Under the pieces are notes generated by a model. It made no database searches. It was not told where the DNA came from and saw nothing but the letters and a program-made list of their open reading frames with translations. Made by a program: the position numbers and the translations under genes. A stretch of 64,000 bases of DNA from Caballeronia udeis (GTDB taxonomy: Bacteria > Pseudomonadota > Gammaproteobacteria > Burkholderiales > Burkholderiaceae), in assembly GCF_001544555.2 (NCBI RefSeq), contig NZ_FCOK02000007.1:1-64000 (forward strand), given 5' to 3'. This document shows, piece by piece, positions 62,319-64,000 of the stretch. Numbering within the stretch: the stretch's first letter is position 1; every line of letters begins with the position of its first letter.

Positions 62319-62336
62319 TACGCACTATTATGCGCA
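62319..62336. promoter_or_regulatory. hipBA operator-like element 2
   Basis: TACGCA-CTATTA-TGCGCA: same architecture with one mismatch in the first half-site, centred where the -35 region would be. Confidence 0.6.
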
Positions 62337-62365
62337 CTTCCGTTCGTGGAATTCTTATTCGGTTT

Positions 62366-62383
62366 TGCGCATTATTTTGCGCA
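62366..62383. promoter_or_regulatory. hipBA operator-like element 3
   Basis: TGCGCA-TTATTT-TGCGCA: two perfect half-sites with a 6-bp AT-rich spacer. Confidence 0.65.
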
Positions 62384-62405
62384 ATTTCATATATTTATGA
62401 ATAAA

Positions 62406-62423
62406 TGCGCGCCAAGATGCGCA
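62406..62423. promoter_or_regulatory. hipBA operator-like element 4
   Basis: TGCGCG-CCAAGA-TGCGCA: same architecture, beginning 40 bp from element 3 and ending 15 bp before the stop codon of the AsmA-family gene. Confidence 0.6.
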
Positions 62424-62438
62424 AATTGATCTCCGAAA

Positions 62439-64000
62439 TCAGCTTCCACGATAAAACGCCGCACTAGCCGGCGTGGGCGTCGCCGGCCGGGCCGCGCCAC
62501 CCTTGCCACTACCGGACGATGCAGCCGCCGGATTCGCCACGCCCGGCTCCATATACGCGGGGGCACCCTTCCCTTTCTCCTTCTGCCCCGGCGGCGGTGC
62601 GGACGGCGCAGCACGCATGTCGGCAAGCATTTGCGTGCATGGCAGCGGCTTGTTGTTACTCGGCGCGATCAACGGGATCAGCGCGGCAAACGGGTTGAGC
62701 AGACCGAGCCCGACCGCCGCCGCGCCGCGCACCGCCAGCGCGCCGGCACTTACGCCTACATGGGGGTCCTTGAACGTCCCCTTCACGTACAGCGGCGAGC
62801 GCAGCGAGAACACCCGGAAACCCTTCGTGTGCGGATGAATGTTCAGATCCATCTCCTCGGTCTTCAGATTGACCGTGCCGTCCATGTTGATCACGGCGTC
62901 GTCGGTATCGAGGGCGAACACGCGCGATTCCAGCACACCATTGGTCGCAACAAAATCCGCTGCCGCACAGTTGATCTTGACATCGTGCTTGCCGAAGAGC
63001 TTTTCATAGACAGCGTTCGCCACGTTCAGCCCCGCCGCTTCCATGTACAACCGGCTGACCGTGCCTTCGGTGATCAGCGTCTTGACCTCGCCGTTCATGG
63101 TTCCGGCGAGTGCGGCGGGCGAATTGCCCGTCGCCGATAACGCCGCGTCCCCGTTCACTTCACCCAGCGCCGACTGCATGGTCTTGACGGTCGGCAGCAA
63201 CTCCTTGAGCTTCAGATGCCGCGCCGAGGTAGAAAAGCGGCCCTGGAGCGGCTCCTTACTGCCATCGAGGTGAATATCCGACGACAGCGTCCCGCCCGCC
63301 ACGCCAAATGCCAGCGGTTCAAACGACAGCACGCCATCTGTCATCACCACGTGCGCATGGAGGTCGGTGATCGGAAGCGCCGGGTCCTTGATGATCTTGC
63401 GGCCGGTGAACTTCACGTCGGCATCGATCGTCTTCCATCGATCCGTCTTGAACTCCTCGGTCGGCAGCGCCTTCGACGACGGCTGTTTTGCCGTGTCGCC
63501 GCGCTTCGCTTTGCTCGCGTTCGAGTCCGCCCCGATGATCGGTGCGAGATCGGAAAACTGCAGCAGGTTCGACACCAGTTCGCCCGACAGCTGGGGCCGC
63601 GGCTTGCTTCCCGTGAACGTCAGCGAGCCGTTCAGGTCGCTGCCGCCCACGCGCCCGGTGAAGTTCTCGTACTTGAAGACGTTGCCGTCAGCCCGGAACT
63701 GGCCGACGAGCCGCCCTTCCGTTGAATAGGGCGGTGTCGCCGGCAGTGTCACGCCGACGATCGGATACAAATGCTCCAGGCTCACGCCCTGCAGCCACAG
63801 CCTCAAGTCGAGCGCGGCGAGATGGGCCGGGTCCGTCACGGTCCCCACAAATGCAATATGCGTGTCTCCGATACGAACATCCGCCTGCACGGGAAACGGG
63901 CGCATGGCGTCCTGCAGCGCGAGCACGCTGCCCACCTTGCCGTCGCCGGACACCTCCACGCTGTTGTATTTGCCCTTCGCCGACCAGCCGATGCCATAAG
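62439..64000 (-). CDS. AsmA-family protein, C-terminal part (partial)
   Basis: The frame is open to the right edge (first visible residues YGIGWSAKGKYNSVEV), so only the C-terminal ~520 residues are present. AsmA-like features: repeated beta-strand units 'GRVGGSDLNGSLTFTGSKPRPQLSGELVSNLLQFSDLAPIIGAD', 'KFTGRKIIKDPALPITDLHAHVVMTDGVLSFEPLAFGVAGGTLSSDIHLDG' and 'TKGFRVFSLRSPLYVKGTFKDPHVGVSAG'. The C-terminal tail is Pro/Ala/Gly-rich and low complexity. AsmA proteins are inner-membrane-anchored bridges of the phospholipid transport / outer membrane homeostasis type. The N-terminal anchor is outside the window. Confidence 0.87.
   Translation of the reverse strand, partial: YGIGWSAKGKYNSVEVSGDGKVGSVLALQDAMRPFPVQADVRIGDTHIAFVGTVTDPAHLAALDLRLWLQGVSLEHLYPIVGVTLPATPPYSTEGRLVGQFRADGNVFKYENFTGRVGGSDLNGSLTFTGSKPRPQLSGELVSNLLQFSDLAPIIGADSNASKAKRGDTAKQPSSKALPTEEFKTDRWKTIDADVKFTGRKIIKDPALPITDLHAHVVMTDGVLSFEPLAFGVAGGTLSSDIHLDGSKEPLQGRFSTSARHLKLKELLPTVKTMQSALGEVNGDAALSATGNSPAALAGTMNGEVKTLITEGTVSRLYMEAAGLNVANAVYEKLFGKHDVKINCAAADFVATNGVLESRVFALDTDDAVINMDGTVNLKTEEMDLNIHPHTKGFRVFSLRSPLYVKGTFKDPHVGVSAGALAVRGAAAVGLGLLNPFAALIPLIAPSNNKPLPCTQMLADMRAAPSAPPPGQKEKGKGAPAYMEPGVANPAAASSGSGKGGAARPATPTPASAAFYRGS

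Noticed and set aside
1..64000. tRNA, rRNA and insertion sequences
   Set aside because: No T-loop-like GTTCGAATC context with cloverleaf arms, no ribosomal RNA stretch, and no transposase or terminal inverted repeats were seen by eye; a covariance-model scan would be decisive.

Overview
The window is high-GC DNA with strong GC bias at third codon positions, and its gene content fits a Burkholderiaceae beta-proteobacterium (Burkholderia / Paraburkholderia / Caballeronia group): a complete Wsp surface-sensing operon, a ptxS-kgu 2-ketogluconate cluster, GcvA- and CysB-type LysR regulators, and several short lineage-type hypothetical proteins. The genus assignment is inference from gene content; no database search was possible.

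Layout. 1-145: start of a secreted YceI-like protein cut by the left edge. 379-3988: an rbsA-rbsC-rbsB-like sugar ABC importer on the minus strand, divergent from a FadR-type GntR regulator (4291-4983), with three TGGTCAAGCCA operator-like repeats between them. 4984-5434: gene-poor stretch with a Fur-box-like palindrome, small hairpins and a strong GC hairpin. 5435-14798: small hypothetical proteins, a Rieske oxygenase, a DUF938 methyltransferase, an ankyrin protein, a PRC-barrel lipoprotein, an MFS carrier, two facing gene remnants (CaiB and MFS), a crotonase-fold protein and a flavin disulfide reductase. 15036-20775: a catabolic run (AldA-like dehydrogenase, MFS carrier, enolase-superfamily sugar-acid dehydratase, GMC oxidoreductase) with a convergent LysR regulator. 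21988-26575: cation/proton antiporter, a lysine-6-dehydrogenase-like gene with an Lrp regulator, a Spy-like periplasmic protein and a PGDYG protein.

26627-33263: the kguE-kguK-kguT-kguD operon on the minus strand, then a terminator, ptxS, and a YhfC-type membrane protein plus a small protein packed behind ptxS. A perfect 14-bp palindrome close to the PtxS consensus lies just upstream of kguE. 33415-37231: LysR regulator divergent from a YeiH-family exporter, then a glutathione transferase and an aldo-keto reductase. 37325-42009: a CadR-like MerR regulator, a cadmium/zinc P-type ATPase behind a 19-bp-spacer promoter, and a ClC channel with CBS domains. 42294-49769: two small proteins, then a TetR regulator divergent from a three-gene RND efflux operon whose genes overlap by ATGA.

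50100-60169: a low-complexity protein with an apparent frameshift, then the seven-gene wspABCDEFR operon on the minus strand. It encodes a receptor, two CheW scaffolds, CheR-TPR, a CheA-receiver hybrid, CheB and a Rec-GGDEF diguanylate cyclase with an intact I-site, which together turn surface contact into c-di-GMP. 60170-60741: non-coding, with three degenerate copies of a motif containing near-DnaA boxes. 62016-60742: a hipB-hipA toxin-antitoxin pair whose upstream region carries four TGCGCR-N6-TGCGCA elements. The right edge cuts an AsmA-family protein (62439-64000). I saw no rRNA, tRNA, insertion sequence or CRISPR array.
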